59,235 nt of DNA from positions 1 to 59,235 of the forward strand of contig JAKLET010000025.1 in the NCBI GenBank assembly GCA_022711595.1. Direction: 5' to 3'. The position numbers were made by a program, and so were the translations under genes. Source of the DNA: Deltaproteobacteria bacterium. Lineage in GTDB: Bacteria > Desulfobacterota > Syntrophorhabdia > Syntrophorhabdales > Syntrophorhabdaceae. Shown here in pieces: positions 8,673 to 17,397 of this stretch (position 1 is the stretch's first letter; every line of letters starts with the position of its first letter). The notes beneath the pieces were generated by a model that did no database searches, was not told the origin of the DNA, and saw only the letters and a list, made by a program, of their open reading frames with translations.

Positions 8673-10649
8673 TCATGACGGCGGACCCTCATCGTCCGCG
8701 GCCAGACGGAACGGTTCGAAAGGCTGGCCGCTGCCTGAAAAGAACTTCCCGAAAAACTCGTAATACTCAAGACGTAAAGCCTGCACGGAGGCGATGATCC
8801 CCTCCAGGACGATCGCCACCAGGTTGCCGATTATAATGACCAGCACTGCCCAAACGCCGCCCCCGAACGGGATCTGTCTGACCAGCTCGGCCAGCATGAA
8901 AGAAGCGAACAACAGCGCCGCGTGGCTCATGGCATATGCCGCGAGACGGACAAAGCTGATGGTGTTCGCGAGATAGCTCAGGACCGCCTCAAAGGCCTCA
9001 ACGAACGATTCCAGGATGGCGCCTATCGGACCGATGTTCGCCCCGCTGGACTCGTGCTCTTCACGATGCATAAAGAACGATATGGGCCCCCTGAAGGCCC
9101 AGCAGGCAATGGGAGCCACAAAGAACACAATGAAGCACACGGTCATGAGCCCCCGCGACCTGATCGCCTCGGCGCCTATCATTATAGCCAGCGTGCCCCA
9201 GTAGAACAAAAGACCGGCAAGACCGAACTTGTCGAGGATGCCGCCTATCATGTCACCCTTGAGAAAGCGGTTGATCACGTTGAATATGATGCCGAAGCTG
9301 ATCATGACCACGCCTATCCCGACCGTGCCGTACATCAGCCGCATGGGGTCGCCTTCAAGGGGATCGTGCCAGATCGCGTACTTCTTGAATGCTTCGATGC
9401 CGAAATAGCTCCCGTACACCATACCGAAAACAATACTGGACATACCCGCGAAAATAAGGAGTATACCGAAATCCCGCACCTTTTGGGACTTGCCGGCAAA
9501 CAGGGCCGCAAGGCCGCACAGAGCGAGTACAAGTCCATGCCCCGCGTCACCGAACATCAGACCGAACATCAGCACGTAGCTGATCGCGACGAACAGCGTG
9601 GGCTCCAGTTCACGGTAGTCCGGCAGGCCATAGGTCGAAACAAGCATCTCGAAGGGGCGGAGCAGCCGGGAGTGCCTGAGCAGAACCGGCACCTGCTGCT
9701 GTGCTGAAACCTCCGGAAGGGCCGTCTCGAGCACGTAACTGCCGCCGGTGATCTCTCCCATGCGCCGCTCCACGGTCTCAGCATCCTCCGCGGGAACCCA
9801 TCCTTCGATCAACACCGCGGCGCCGGTGCGGGGAAATGTCCGGCCCGCGTCCAGGAGCCTGTGCTCTGTGTCCACGAATGCCCCGATCCTGCCGAGGGCG
9901 GGAACAAACTCGGCAGCCAGCCCGCCCAGCCTTTCGTTCAGTTCTTCCATCTGCGTTGTGAGCTGCTGCTGCTCCTTCTGTCCCTCTTCGTACAAACCGT
10001 CCACCGTCTTGCCTTCGACCACAGGGAGTGCTTCGTGCTGAAACTCGGCCTCCCGCAGCACTTTCTCAAGTTCGGGCCGGCCCCGAAGGGTTGTGACGGC
10101 CATGAGCGACTGCCAGCCTCCCTGCCGGGAAAGCGGTATTACGGCCGCGTTATCGCCGATATCCCTTCCAAGGTTTCCGAGATTCCTCTCCGGCATCCTC
10201 CCCGTAACAAAGTGGAGAAACGAAAACTTCCCGGGATCGTCAAGCGGCACATCAGACCCGTAATAAGACGATAACTGCTCGCGGAGGGCGGCCAGGTCCT
10301 TCAGCTGCTGCGCGACGCCGCGGCGAAGGTTCAGCAGATCTGAACTGCGTTCTTCCATGTCCCTCAGGTCCTCTTCCGCCTGTTCCAATGTCATTTCAGC
10401 CCTCAGGGGGCCTCCGGAAAAAGCGGGGATTTCCAGCGACTGGTACAGTTCCTGAAGGCGGGCGCGAATGCCCTCGTAGCGCTCCATTTCCCCGGCGGGA
10501 TCCGTGGTGGCCAGAGGCTGGGCGTCACCTTCGGGGTGATTGTGCACAAGCTGCACCGCTCCCAGCCGGCCAAGTCCCTTAAGCACGGCGCGCTCGTCCC
10601 TGGCAAGTATGACCGCGCTGATACGTGTCATGGGCACCGCTCTAAACAT
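8673..10649 (-). CDS. ntpI: V-type ATPase subunit I (a subunit)
   Basis: About 658 residues. The N-terminal half is a soluble stator domain with coiled coils (residues about 60-120 and 210-240). The C-terminal half has seven or eight hydrophobic helices, starting around TLFVAISYVLMFGLMFGDAGHG and including SFVRLAAYAMSHAALLF with the conserved arginine of the ion half-channels. I chose the ATG at 10649 because GAGGGG sits 5 nt upstream; an ATG at 10661 lacks a site and one at 10631 has a weaker one. The start overlaps the end of subunit C. About 114 nt without a clear gene separate it from K. Confidence 0.95.
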   Translation of the reverse strand: MFRAVPMTRISAVILARDERAVLKGLGRLGAVQLVHNHPEGDAQPLATTDPAGEMERYEGIRARLQELYQSLEIPAFSGGPLRAEMTLEQAEEDLRDMEERSSDLLNLRRGVAQQLKDLAALREQLSSYYGSDVPLDDPGKFSFLHFVTGRMPERNLGNLGRDIGDNAAVIPLSRQGGWQSLMAVTTLRGRPELEKVLREAEFQHEALPVVEGKTVDGLYEEGQKEQQQLTTQMEELNERLGGLAAEFVPALGRIGAFVDTEHRLLDAGRTFPRTGAAVLIEGWVPAEDAETVERRMGEITGGSYVLETALPEVSAQQQVPVLLRHSRLLRPFEMLVSTYGLPDYRELEPTLFVAISYVLMFGLMFGDAGHGLVLALCGLAALFAGKSQKVRDFGILLIFAGMSSIVFGMVYGSYFGIEAFKKYAIWHDPLEGDPMRLMYGTVGIGVVMISFGIIFNVINRFLKGDMIGGILDKFGLAGLLFYWGTLAIMIGAEAIRSRGLMTVCFIVFFVAPIACWAFRGPISFFMHREEHESSGANIGPIGAILESFVEAFEAVLSYLANTISFVRLAAYAMSHAALLFASFMLAELVRQIPFGGGVWAVLVIIIGNLVAIVLEGIIASVQALRLEYYEFFGKFFSGSGQPFEPFRLAADDEGPPS

Positions 10650-11751
10650 ATAACCCCTCAACTTCGGTCAGCAGGACCATGCGCCCGCGGATCTTCTCGA
10701 CAGCCATTCCTCCTCGGATCCCCTCCGAGATCGTGATGAGGTTGGCCGCCTCCACGCGGCGCAGACCCGCGTAGCCTATGATCGTCCCAAGGCCCATGTG
10801 GCTGCGGTGAAAAGCATGATTTGCCAGACGAACATACCGCTGCCACGCGAGCTTCTCCAGGGGCGAGATGCCGGCTGCGGCCGCTGCTTCGTTCGCGCTG
10901 CGGTCAACGAACTCTTCATCGATCACGCGCAGCCCGGTGAGCCCCACCACCGTCTGGAGGTCCGCTCCTTTGAGCATGTCTTCGAAACGTGACCGGATTA
11001 TCCTGCCTCCCTTGGCATGCAGCGGCAGCATCATATCCGGTGCCACATCGTAACGGAACCTTCCCCGGAGAACGAGCATCAGGTTGAAGATATCCGCTTC
11101 CTGGCATATCATCGGCTGAATGAGCCTGTGGGCATCACGGGGGAGCAACTCCATGGCAGCGAGGAGCCCTTGAAAATACCCGCGGTCCAGCGCCGCTTCA
11201 AAGAAGAAAGGCCCCGGGCTGTCATGATATATTTCAACAGCCTTCATCAGGCTCTTCCTGAGAAACCCTCTCGGGACCAGCGGGACAATATCTTCCACGG
11301 ACCCGGCCGCGGCCAGCCTCCGCACATCAAGGGCCAGTTCCCGCGGGAGGGGGACAAGACTGCCATACAGATCCTCCAGGGAAGATTTGGTCATGCATAC
11401 CCGGATAAACATTTTCAGATCTTCAACCTGGAACCTGACGAGCATCCGATCGATAAGGTCTGCGCCCGGGCCTGCAACAAAATATCTCAGGCCCGATATG
11501 TCTTCTATGAGCCCCTGGATAATCGTGCGCTGGAAATCAAGGACCCCGCTGAACTCTGACCCGGGAAAGATCTCCTGAAAATATTCCTGAAGGTCCCTGA
11601 TCCGGCACAGGGCGTCAAGTCTCGGCCCTTCGGCCATGCGGCTCCGGCGGGCATGAAGGCGTGCCGAGAGATGTTCAGGATCGTCTGCTATCCGCCTGGC
11701 CGACGCAGAGGCCAGAACGCTGGGACCGTCTATGGCCGTCTGCATACGCAC
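10642..11751 (-). CDS. ntpC: V-type ATPase subunit C (d/AhaC-like)
   Basis: About 369 residues of the V-type C/d family, the funnel that links rotor shaft D/F to the membrane ring. All-helical pattern with conserved LPRELALDVRRLA and a terminal GTIIGYAGLRRVEAANLITI segment typical of AhaC/NtpC. The GTG at 11751 and the ATG at 11745 are both possible starts; both overlap the end of the small stalk gene. Short overlaps on both sides fit a translationally coupled operon. Confidence 0.9.
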   Translation of the reverse strand: MRMQTAIDGPSVLASASARRIADDPEHLSARLHARRSRMAEGPRLDALCRIRDLQEYFQEIFPGSEFSGVLDFQRTIIQGLIEDISGLRYFVAGPGADLIDRMLVRFQVEDLKMFIRVCMTKSSLEDLYGSLVPLPRELALDVRRLAAAGSVEDIVPLVPRGFLRKSLMKAVEIYHDSPGPFFFEAALDRGYFQGLLAAMELLPRDAHRLIQPMICQEADIFNLMLVLRGRFRYDVAPDMMLPLHAKGGRIIRSRFEDMLKGADLQTVVGLTGLRVIDEEFVDRSANEAAAAAGISPLEKLAWQRYVRLANHAFHRSHMGLGTIIGYAGLRRVEAANLITISEGIRGGMAVEKIRGRMVLLTEVEGLYV

Positions 11752-12044
11752 CCGACGATCCCTTCAACGGCAAGCTCCCTGACCGCCGCATCCAGCTGGA
11801 TCTCACTTTCGATCCTTGCTGAGGCATCGGCCAGACGGATCTGCTTCTCACGCTCGGCCGCTTTTATCGAGTCCTCCACAATCTTTTCTGTCTCGACAAG
11901 CACCTCCTGGCGGGCTTTTTCAACCAGGTCGCGCGCCTTTTCCCGGGCCTGTGACAGGATGCCCTCCGCCTCGGCCACAGCCGCTTCAACTACAAGCTTC
12001 GCCTCGCCCTCGGTCTCGATGATCTTTTGGACCACATCGCGCAT
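11730..12044 (-). CDS. ntpF: V-type ATPase small stalk subunit (G/H, NtpF-like)
   Basis: 104 residues, almost entirely a heptad-rich, Ala/Glu/Lys-rich helix (EAEGILSQAREKARDLVEKARQ), the signature of the peripheral-stalk partner of subunit E. First ATPase gene of the operon, with GGGGGAGG before the ATG at 12044. It ends in an odd Cys-containing tail (GCVCRRP) that overlaps the next gene, so the tail may be a consequence of the overlap. Coiled-coil nature is directly visible; the name rests on position. Confidence 0.85.
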   Translation of the reverse strand: MRDVVQKIIETEGEAKLVVEAAVAEAEGILSQAREKARDLVEKARQEVLVETEKIVEDSIKAAEREKQIRLADASARIESEIQLDAAVRELAVEGIVGCVCRRP

Positions 12045-12080
12045 AGTAAGCGCCTCCCCCGAAAGACAGTGCTTTTCCGC

Positions 12081-12824
12081 CTAAGGCAGAAAGCTGCTGC
12101 TTCCAGCAACTTTTAAAGGAATGTTCAGATTAAAACGCCGGATCACTTCGTCGCCGATCAACCTTGCGGTTTCGTCGAACTGGATCAGGTCCGTATTGAT
12201 GATCAGATGGTAGAGCAGGGGATCATCGATGTCCTTGTCGAAGTTGTCCTTAATATAGCGCCTGCGTCCTTCATCTTTTTTCTTGATATAATTGGCGGCT
12301 GTTTTTTTATCATATCCGAAGACCTTCTGCGCGTGCTCGACCCTTCTCTCGAACGACCCGACCAGGCGCACATGGAAGACGGTTTCCATCTCTCTTGTTA
12401 CGATATTGCCCCCCCGGCCCACCAGGATGACGTTCCCGAGCTGCGCAAGGCGCAATATGGTCGCGTTCGTCCGCTGCACAAGGGTCCATGTGGACGGGTG
12501 GAGACCGAGGAACTCTTCGATCGCGTCAGACACCGTACCCTTGTGGTCCTCCTTCATGAAATCACCGACGCGCCTCTTGAGGTTGAACTCCTCTATCACT
12601 TCCATCACGAGCTTCTGGTCAAAAATGATCCACTCCTCATGGGTTGGGATACGCTTTTGCAGGTAGCCGGCCAGTTCCGAGGAAACTGTCAGTCCGCCCG
12701 CTCCTTCAGCTCGCGAAATTGTTATTGCAGGTTTTAATGGTTTTTCGGATGTGTCCTTGCCTTTCAGGCCAAAGTGACGTTCGATGTAAGATTCACACTT
12801 ATCTGAGCTGATGTTCTCCCACAT
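12081..12824 (-). CDS. Cytidylate kinase-like family protein
   Basis: 247 residues of the cytidylate-kinase-like family (P-loop nucleotide monophosphate kinase fold). The P-loop region is degenerate (ISRAEGAGG near residues 36-44, where Cmk has GPAGSGKS-like sequence). It is followed by IIFDQKLV, a central GNVILVGRGGNIV segment, and a C-terminal LLYHLIINTDLIQFDETARLI. Proteins of this family are common beside bioenergetic genes but their substrate is not known. It is 36 nt upstream of the ATPase genes and downstream of a good promoter, so it leads the operon. A role in regulating the ATPase is speculation. Confidence 0.82.
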   Translation of the reverse strand: MWENISSDKCESYIERHFGLKGKDTSEKPLKPAITISRAEGAGGLTVSSELAGYLQKRIPTHEEWIIFDQKLVMEVIEEFNLKRRVGDFMKEDHKGTVSDAIEEFLGLHPSTWTLVQRTNATILRLAQLGNVILVGRGGNIVTREMETVFHVRLVGSFERRVEHAQKVFGYDKKTAANYIKKKDEGRRRYIKDNFDKDIDDPLLYHLIINTDLIQFDETARLIGDEVIRRFNLNIPLKVAGSSSFLP

Positions 12825-12912
12825 ATTCAGGCCCTCCTGCTTCTTTAATTACTCACAGTTGACAACCCGCATGTGGACTCTTTCGCCCTTGCCGCTTACA
12901 TCCTTTCTTTAA

Positions 12913-12941
12913 CGTATAGCCTACCATTCCAGGTTTGTCAA
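12913..12941 (-). promoter_or_regulatory. Sigma-70-type promoter of the kinase/V-ATPase operon
   Basis: On the minus strand TTGACA (12941-12936) and TATACG (12918-12913) are separated by exactly 17 bases. The implied leader before the ATG at 12824 is about 80 nt. Confidence 0.7.
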
Positions 12942-13039
12942 TACACCAAATAAAGATAGTTCCAATGTTCCATTGTTTGAATGCAGGAATGTTATAAATG
13001 CTATAATATCCGTATGTTTGGATGTGGCTGAAACTTTTT

Positions 13040-13489
13040 TTATTCGTTGTCTTTCAGGAGCTTGTCCAGTTTTTCTTTAAGCGAGTTCTTTTCGGCGTAT
13101 TCATCCCTGATGTCCAGGGCCGCTTTGTATCTCTTTGCGGCAAGCGCCTTATCTCCTGCGGCGAGATTGATATCACCGAGGAATTCGAGGATATGGGATT
13201 TCTTGTTCAGACCCGGCCCAAGCCGCATGGCCTTGTCCAATTCGGAAACGGCCTCCCCCAGTTCCTTCGAGGACACGGCCGTATCGCCTTTGTCAATGGC
13301 TGCCTTTGCGCGGGAAAAATGGCCGCGCGCGGCCGTTTCGTGAATGCCTATCTGCTGATATTTTTTTCTTGCCTCCATCTGGGGGATGTATATTGCCAGC
13401 AGTATGACGGCGATGATGAAAGCGATGACAGACCAGAAGAGCAGCTTCCATATGATCTTCCAGGTCTTCTTTGCGCGGTCATTTTTCAC
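13040..13489 (-). CDS. Membrane-anchored TPR-like protein
   Basis: 149 residues. A basic start is followed by one transmembrane helix (about 13-34, LLFWSVIAFIIAVILLAIYI). A helical repeat region holds TPR-like helices (ARGHFSRAKAAIDKGDTAVSSKELGEAV and GDINLAAGDKALAAKRYKAALDI). Probably a type II single-pass protein with a periplasmic protein-interaction domain. No enzyme motif. It lies 36 nt after the gene at 13525 in the same direction, so the two may be co-transcribed. Function unknown. Confidence 0.7.
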   Translation of the reverse strand: MKNDRAKKTWKIIWKLLFWSVIAFIIAVILLAIYIPQMEARKKYQQIGIHETAARGHFSRAKAAIDKGDTAVSSKELGEAVSELDKAMRLGPGLNKKSHILEFLGDINLAAGDKALAAKRYKAALDIRDEYAEKNSLKEKLDKLLKDNE

Positions 13490-13524
13490 GACGGTCTCCC
13501 GGATGAGATTGTCGGTTAAGCGGA

Positions 13525-14016
13525 TCAGGTTTCACAGTCGCACGAGTGCTTCCCCGCCTCCATGACGGCCTTTGCGACATCGTAGCATTCGTTTATATGG
13601 CGGCGGATTATAAGGCTCATGGCGGCGAAGCTGATAACGGCGGACACTGCCTGGCCCGCCAGGGGAACATACTTTGCGGCCTGTTTCGCGGTCAGGCGTA
13701 TCCCCAGCTTTTTCAAGAGCTCCATGGCAAACTCCCCGGTGATGTATCTGCCCACGATCTTCCCGCCAAGCTTCCTGGAGATCTCGTAAACAAAAATTGC
13801 CAGCCCGGGATCGTACTCGTCGATCTGCTCTTTCGACAATCCGAATTTCCTGCTGATCCCGGGTATGGCCTCTTTTAAAATGGCAACGTCCGTCGCGATA
13901 TCCGTCAAAGGAACGGGGATAACGGACGCGGCCGCCGAGAGGAACGCCCTTTTAAGGGACATGCGCGAGCATTCTTTCCTGATCCTGTCCAGTTCCGCTG
14001 TGCTTACGGGCAGCAT
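13525..14016 (-). CDS. Hydrophobic helical protein, DUF697-like
   Basis: About 163 residues from the ATG at 14016. The pattern of Pro-containing hydrophobic segments (AAASVIPVPLTDIATDVAIL, then KYVPLAGQAVSAVISFAAMSLII) resembles the C-terminal membrane-associated module of DUF697/EcsC-like proteins; I cannot confirm it. An upstream TTG at 14055 is possible but falls within a probable -35 box. No ribosome-binding site precedes the ATG, which lies only 6-9 nt after a -10-like box, so the mRNA may be leaderless. The C-terminal CDCET tail may bind metal. Confidence 0.6.
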   Translation of the reverse strand: MLPVSTAELDRIRKECSRMSLKRAFLSAAASVIPVPLTDIATDVAILKEAIPGISRKFGLSKEQIDEYDPGLAIFVYEISRKLGGKIVGRYITGEFAMELLKKLGIRLTAKQAAKYVPLAGQAVSAVISFAAMSLIIRRHINECYDVAKAVMEAGKHSCDCET

Positions 14017-14025
14017 AATTACATT

Positions 14026-14055
14026 ATAATACTTCAAGAGGGCACTGCATGACAA
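14026..14055 (-). promoter_or_regulatory. Possible promoter of the DUF697-like gene
   Basis: On the minus strand TTGTCA (14055-14050) is followed after 18 bases by TATTAT (14031-14026), which overlaps a perfect TATAAT shifted by three bases. Expected transcription starts fall within a few bases of the ATG at 14016. Confidence 0.35.
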
Positions 14056-14102
14056 AGGATAATTTTACAATCTGTGCCGAAAAAGGCTATAAGGATATGG
14101 AT

Positions 14103-14486
14103 ATGGAAAGAGCGGGAATACCGGTTTTGATCATTCTCCTGGCCCTGTGTATTTCCGGTTGCCGTCATTCTGACAGTGCGGTCATGGGCGGGCCCAAAAC
14201 GGTGACCTCCGTTTCCCTCTACAAAGGAAAGGTCGTCAGCGGCGTCTTTGTCAACAAGGTGGGCAGGGAAAACCCGAAGATCATCGACCTCTATTTCGAA
14301 ATTGAAGGGGAAGAATATTTCATCAAATTCATTGACAGCAAGGTCAAGAGAAATGAAATGTTGGAGCATGCTGATAAGGAGCTGAATGTAAGGGCCTCCC
14401 TCCACACCGGCCTATGGGACACGAACGACCCCAACACCCAGAGCAGGGTCGGGAAGTATATCGTCATATACGAGATCGTCCAATAG
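14103..14486 (+). CDS. Small lipoprotein
   Basis: About 127 residues from the ATG at 14103, chosen because AAGGA lies 7 nt upstream; in-frame ATGs at 14049 and 14097 are less well placed. The N-terminus MERAGIPVLIILLALCISGC is a lipoprotein signal with lipobox I-S-G-C, so Cys20 should be lipidated. The mature part is a small beta-rich domain (TSVSLYKGKVVSGVFVNKVG, VGKYIVIYEIVQ) of no recognised family. It is divergent from the DUF697-like gene and followed by a convergent HAD gene. Confidence 0.72.
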   Translation: MERAGIPVLIILLALCISGCRHSDSAVMGGPKTVTSVSLYKGKVVSGVFVNKVGRENPKIIDLYFEIEGEEYFIKFIDSKVKRNEMLEHADKELNVRASLHTGLWDTNDPNTQSRVGKYIVIYEIVQ

Positions 14487-14515
14487 GCCCCGCTTCGCCG
14501 CCCGCTGAAACTGTT

Positions 14516-15202
14516 TCATCCAAGGATCCCGAGCATGTCCGCGGGATGGGCCAGCAGGTGCTCCGCACCGTTCGACAGCAATTCCTCTTTTTCCCGGAAA
14601 CCCCATAGGACCCCCACGGCACACATCCCCGCGTTCTTCGCGGTCTTCATGTCAATGTCGGAATCGCCGGCGTAGATGATGTCCCCGGGGTCGATCCCCA
14701 TCTGCCGGCTTATCGCCAGGGCGCCCGATGGGTTGGGCTTCTCGGGATACCCCGCACCCGATCCGACCAGCGCCTCGAACCTCCAATTCCACAGCAGGGC
14801 CTCCGCGACCTTCTTTGTCAGCTCATCGGATTTGTTTGAGAATACCGCCATCCTGATCCCGCGGGCAGCAAGCCCGCCGAGCATGTCCGCTATCCCGTCA
14901 TAGGGCCTCGTCTTGTTCGTGCAGTTGCGGCCGTATTCCTCCAGCATCAATCCGTGACTCAGGGTGATCATCTCTTCCCCGGCCCCGGGCGGCAGCGCCC
15001 TTGAGACGAGGTTTCTCATTCCGCGGCCGATGAACCTCTTGTACGTTCCAAGGTCATGCGTCGGGAAGCCGTGTCTTTCGAGGATGCCGTTCATGGAATC
15101 CGCAAGGTCCTCGAGGGAATCGACGAGAGTCCCGTCGAGATCGAAGATCACCCCCTTGAACCTCGCGGGCGGCCGTTGTGTTGTGGTTCCCGGGCAAGCC
15201 AT
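14516..15202 (-). CDS. HAD-family phosphatase, phosphoglycolate phosphatase-like
   Basis: 228 residues with all HAD motifs: motif I IFDLDGTLVDS (nucleophile Asp21, acid Asp23), motif II VFSNKSD, Lys of motif III near YPEKPNPS, and motif IV YAGDSDIDMKTAKNAG. The cap helix segment suits the Gph/PhnX subgroup. Likely substrate is 2-phosphoglycolate or another small phosphate ester; many close relatives are annotated Gph, but specificity cannot be proven from sequence. Confidence 0.88.
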   Translation of the reverse strand: MACPGTTTQRPPARFKGVIFDLDGTLVDSLEDLADSMNGILERHGFPTHDLGTYKRFIGRGMRNLVSRALPPGAGEEMITLSHGLMLEEYGRNCTNKTRPYDGIADMLGGLAARGIRMAVFSNKSDELTKKVAEALLWNWRFEALVGSGAGYPEKPNPSGALAISRQMGIDPGDIIYAGDSDIDMKTAKNAGMCAVGVLWGFREKEELLSNGAEHLLAHPADMLGILG

Positions 15203-15340
15203 GGCTAATACATTACAGTCCGCGGGGAAGAAATGAAAGCACTTTTTTGTTTGCCCCGTTTATCTGGCTTATTTTGCCCCGCTGGTTTATAACTAACAAA
15301 AGAAACCGGGGAACCGGGCAAAGGAAAGAAGCCCAACAGC

Positions 15341-16054
15341 TTGAAGAGACTCTATATCATAAAAGCGGGAACCACGTATCCGGTAATAAAAGAGCGGTTC
15401 GGCGACTTCGACACATGGACGCTGCAGGGGCTGGGGAAAACAAAGACGGAGGCACGCGTCCTTGATGCCGTATCCGGCGCCGCCCTGCCGATAGCTGCTG
15501 ACTGCGCCGGCGTCATTTTGACCGGGTCGCATTCAATGGTGACGGACGATCTCCCGTGGAGCGTGGAGCTTGAGGAATGGATCCCATCGGTGGTGGAGGC
15601 AGGTGTCCCTTTCCTTGGCATTTGCTACGGGCACCAGCTCCTTGCGCGGGCCGCCGGCGGCGAGGTAGGTTTTCACCCTCGCGGCATGGAGATCGGCACC
15701 GTCGAGATAGGCCTCCTCCCTGATTGCGCCGGTGATCCTCTTTTCCGGTCGCTTCCTCAGCAATTCTCAGTTCATGCCGCGCATTCGCAAACTGTGCTGC
15801 GCCTGCCCCGGCGGGCCGTGCGCCTGGCGGTGGGCGGCCATGAGCCGAACCACGCCTTTCGCATTGGCGGGAATGCCTGGGGGATCCAGTTCCATCCGGA
15901 ATATGACGCGGCCATCATGAGATCGTATATCGCAAAGCTGGCAGACGAACTCGTATCGGCAGGGTTTGATGTCCGTGAACTCCTGGACGCGGTCGCTGAA
16001 ACACCGCTCGCGGCACGGACGCTCAGGAACTTTGCCCGCATAGTTGAGAACTGA
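15341..16054 (+). CDS. Class I glutamine amidotransferase-like protein
   Basis: 237 residues from a TTG start. The catalytic triad is intact: nucleophile Cys95 in GICYGHQ, His185 and Glu187 in GIQFHPEYD. An oxyanion-type loop TGSHSMVTD precedes it. Stand-alone proteins of this type are called GMP synthase-like and may hydrolyse glutamine or gamma-glutamyl compounds for an unknown partner. Purine-rich AAGGAA is about 14 nt upstream, rather far, so the start is not certain. The next gene follows at 65 nt in the same direction. Confidence 0.85.
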   Translation: MKRLYIIKAGTTYPVIKERFGDFDTWTLQGLGKTKTEARVLDAVSGAALPIAADCAGVILTGSHSMVTDDLPWSVELEEWIPSVVEAGVPFLGICYGHQLLARAAGGEVGFHPRGMEIGTVEIGLLPDCAGDPLFRSLPQQFSVHAAHSQTVLRLPRRAVRLAVGGHEPNHAFRIGGNAWGIQFHPEYDAAIMRSYIAKLADELVSAGFDVRELLDAVAETPLAARTLRNFARIVEN

Positions 16055-16118
16055 TCTTCACCTCTTCCCTTTTTTTCTTAGACAGTGTAGAGTTTCGAGA
16101 AGGAGCATTGGCCCCCGG

Positions 16119-16946
16119 GTGAACAGGACGGACAGATACCCTTACTCACTGAAATCGGCGCTGCAGGAAAGCCGTTTTGAAAATATTCTTGACGCAAACA
16201 TGTTCACTGCCTATATCCCCAGGGACATGGACATCCCCCGCTTCACAGACCCCCGCAGGACCGGGACGCTGAACGTTGGAACATACCGTCAACCTGGCCA
16301 CATAAATTCCACGCACATCAACCAGGTCTTCAGCTGCATCGGCTATATCAAACGCATCCAGAACCTGGACCATCTGAAATACCTGCCCCTGCTGTATGAA
16401 GAACTCGGCAGGTTCCTCCTTGTCATGGAAGACATCACTTACAGCCTTGACATCTGGCTATCGCTGGAGATCTACGAGGCACACAAGCGGGGTTTCGAAA
16501 GCTTCTTCAACACCTATCACGCGCAGCGGGACCAGGATATCGAATGGATCGACAAGATCCGCAAGCACCAGCTCCTCTACCTGGAAAAGATCGATACGCT
16601 CATCGAAACACTGAAGGCACGCGGCAACGTCTTCGACTATAGCGGAGAGCCCCTGTATTCAAAGATCATATCAGCCTGCCGGGAACTCACGGAAGGCGGC
16701 GCGGCAGGGTCACACACCGCCAACGACACGGGTTGCCGCTTTGTTGCCAACTGCTGCACAAAGGCATCGCTGGACGGGCAATCCAAGGTGGTCTGGTCCG
16801 GGGACACGCACATGCTGAAGCTCCTGAGGCATATCTATGCCATCCCCGAGATCCACAGCGCCTTTCCCCAGATCTATCTGCGCTCCAGCTACGACCCCAT
16901 GAATTTCGCGGAGCTGTTCCCGAAGTGGCATGGAAAGGCGGCGTAA
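16119..16946 (+). CDS. PIN-like domain protein (putative)
   Basis: About 275 residues from a GTG at 16119, which has AAGGAG 13 nt upstream; an open frame continues to 16044 but overlaps the amidotransferase stop. I read a PIN-domain layout: motif I ILDANMF near the N-terminus, a long helical middle (about 60-190), and C-terminal acidic motifs NDTGCRFVANCC and VVWSGDTHMLKLL where PIN nucleases have their third and fourth acids. If right, it is a metal-dependent RNase-like protein. It is large for a toxin, and no antitoxin is beside it. Family call is an inference from spacing of acids. Confidence 0.55.
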   Translation: MNRTDRYPYSLKSALQESRFENILDANMFTAYIPRDMDIPRFTDPRRTGTLNVGTYRQPGHINSTHINQVFSCIGYIKRIQNLDHLKYLPLLYEELGRFLLVMEDITYSLDIWLSLEIYEAHKRGFESFFNTYHAQRDQDIEWIDKIRKHQLLYLEKIDTLIETLKARGNVFDYSGEPLYSKIISACRELTEGGAAGSHTANDTGCRFVANCCTKASLDGQSKVVWSGDTHMLKLLRHIYAIPEIHSAFPQIYLRSSYDPMNFAELFPKWHGKAA

Positions 16947-16968
16947 ACCGTTTTTCATGAAGCCGCCA

Positions 16969-16986
16969 TGCCGGCGAAGGCCGGCA
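16969..16986. terminator. Hairpin between convergent genes
   Basis: Perfect 7-bp inverted repeat TGCCGGC / GCCGGCA with a GAAG tetraloop, placed between the stops of two convergent genes. No strong T-run follows, so it may be a REP-like hairpin or a bidirectional 3'-end stabiliser. Confidence 0.5.
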
Positions 16987-16995
16987 CCCAAGGGT

Positions 16996-17397
16996 TTATT
17001 TGATGATTTCGGCAAGTTTTGAAACTTCATCTTTTATCGCATTGGCGCATTCCAGGTATGTCTCCGAATCGTCCCCCCAGGGGTCCCCTATCATCCACGT
17101 GATAAGCTTGCCTTCGGGAAGATCTGGTATCTGCCTCGCGATCCCCGGCGCCATTGCGATGACATAGTCGAAGGCATCGAGCTTTACGCTGTCTATTCCT
17201 TTCGGCACATGGCCGGAGGCATCGATGTCAAAATATTTTTGCAGGGTATCTATGGCCATGTCCGAGTCCTCGGCGTCCTGCGGGCTCAGGCCCGCTGAAT
17301 GAACCTCGGCATCTTCCTTGAACCTGTCCCGTGCGATGGCCTCGGCCATAACGCTCCGGCACGTGTTCCCGTGACAAACGAACAGGATGCGCAGCAT
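16996..17397 (-). CDS. Low-molecular-weight protein-tyrosine phosphatase / arsenate reductase-like
   Basis: 133 residues from the ATG at 17397, where AAGGAGAG sits 5-6 nt upstream; the open frame before it is not conserved. The P-loop is C-H-G-N-T-C-R-S (C-X5-R, Cys8 and Arg14) and the general acid is Asp105 in GDPWGD. The second cysteine in the P-loop is common to LMW-PTP and ArsC. The typical ArsC redox cysteines near residues 80-90 are absent, so phosphatase is more likely. No ars genes are nearby. Confidence 0.82.
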   Translation of the reverse strand: MLRILFVCHGNTCRSVMAEAIARDRFKEDAEVHSAGLSPQDAEDSDMAIDTLQKYFDIDASGHVPKGIDSVKLDAFDYVIAMAPGIARQIPDLPEGKLITWMIGDPWGDDSETYLECANAIKDEVSKLAEIIK

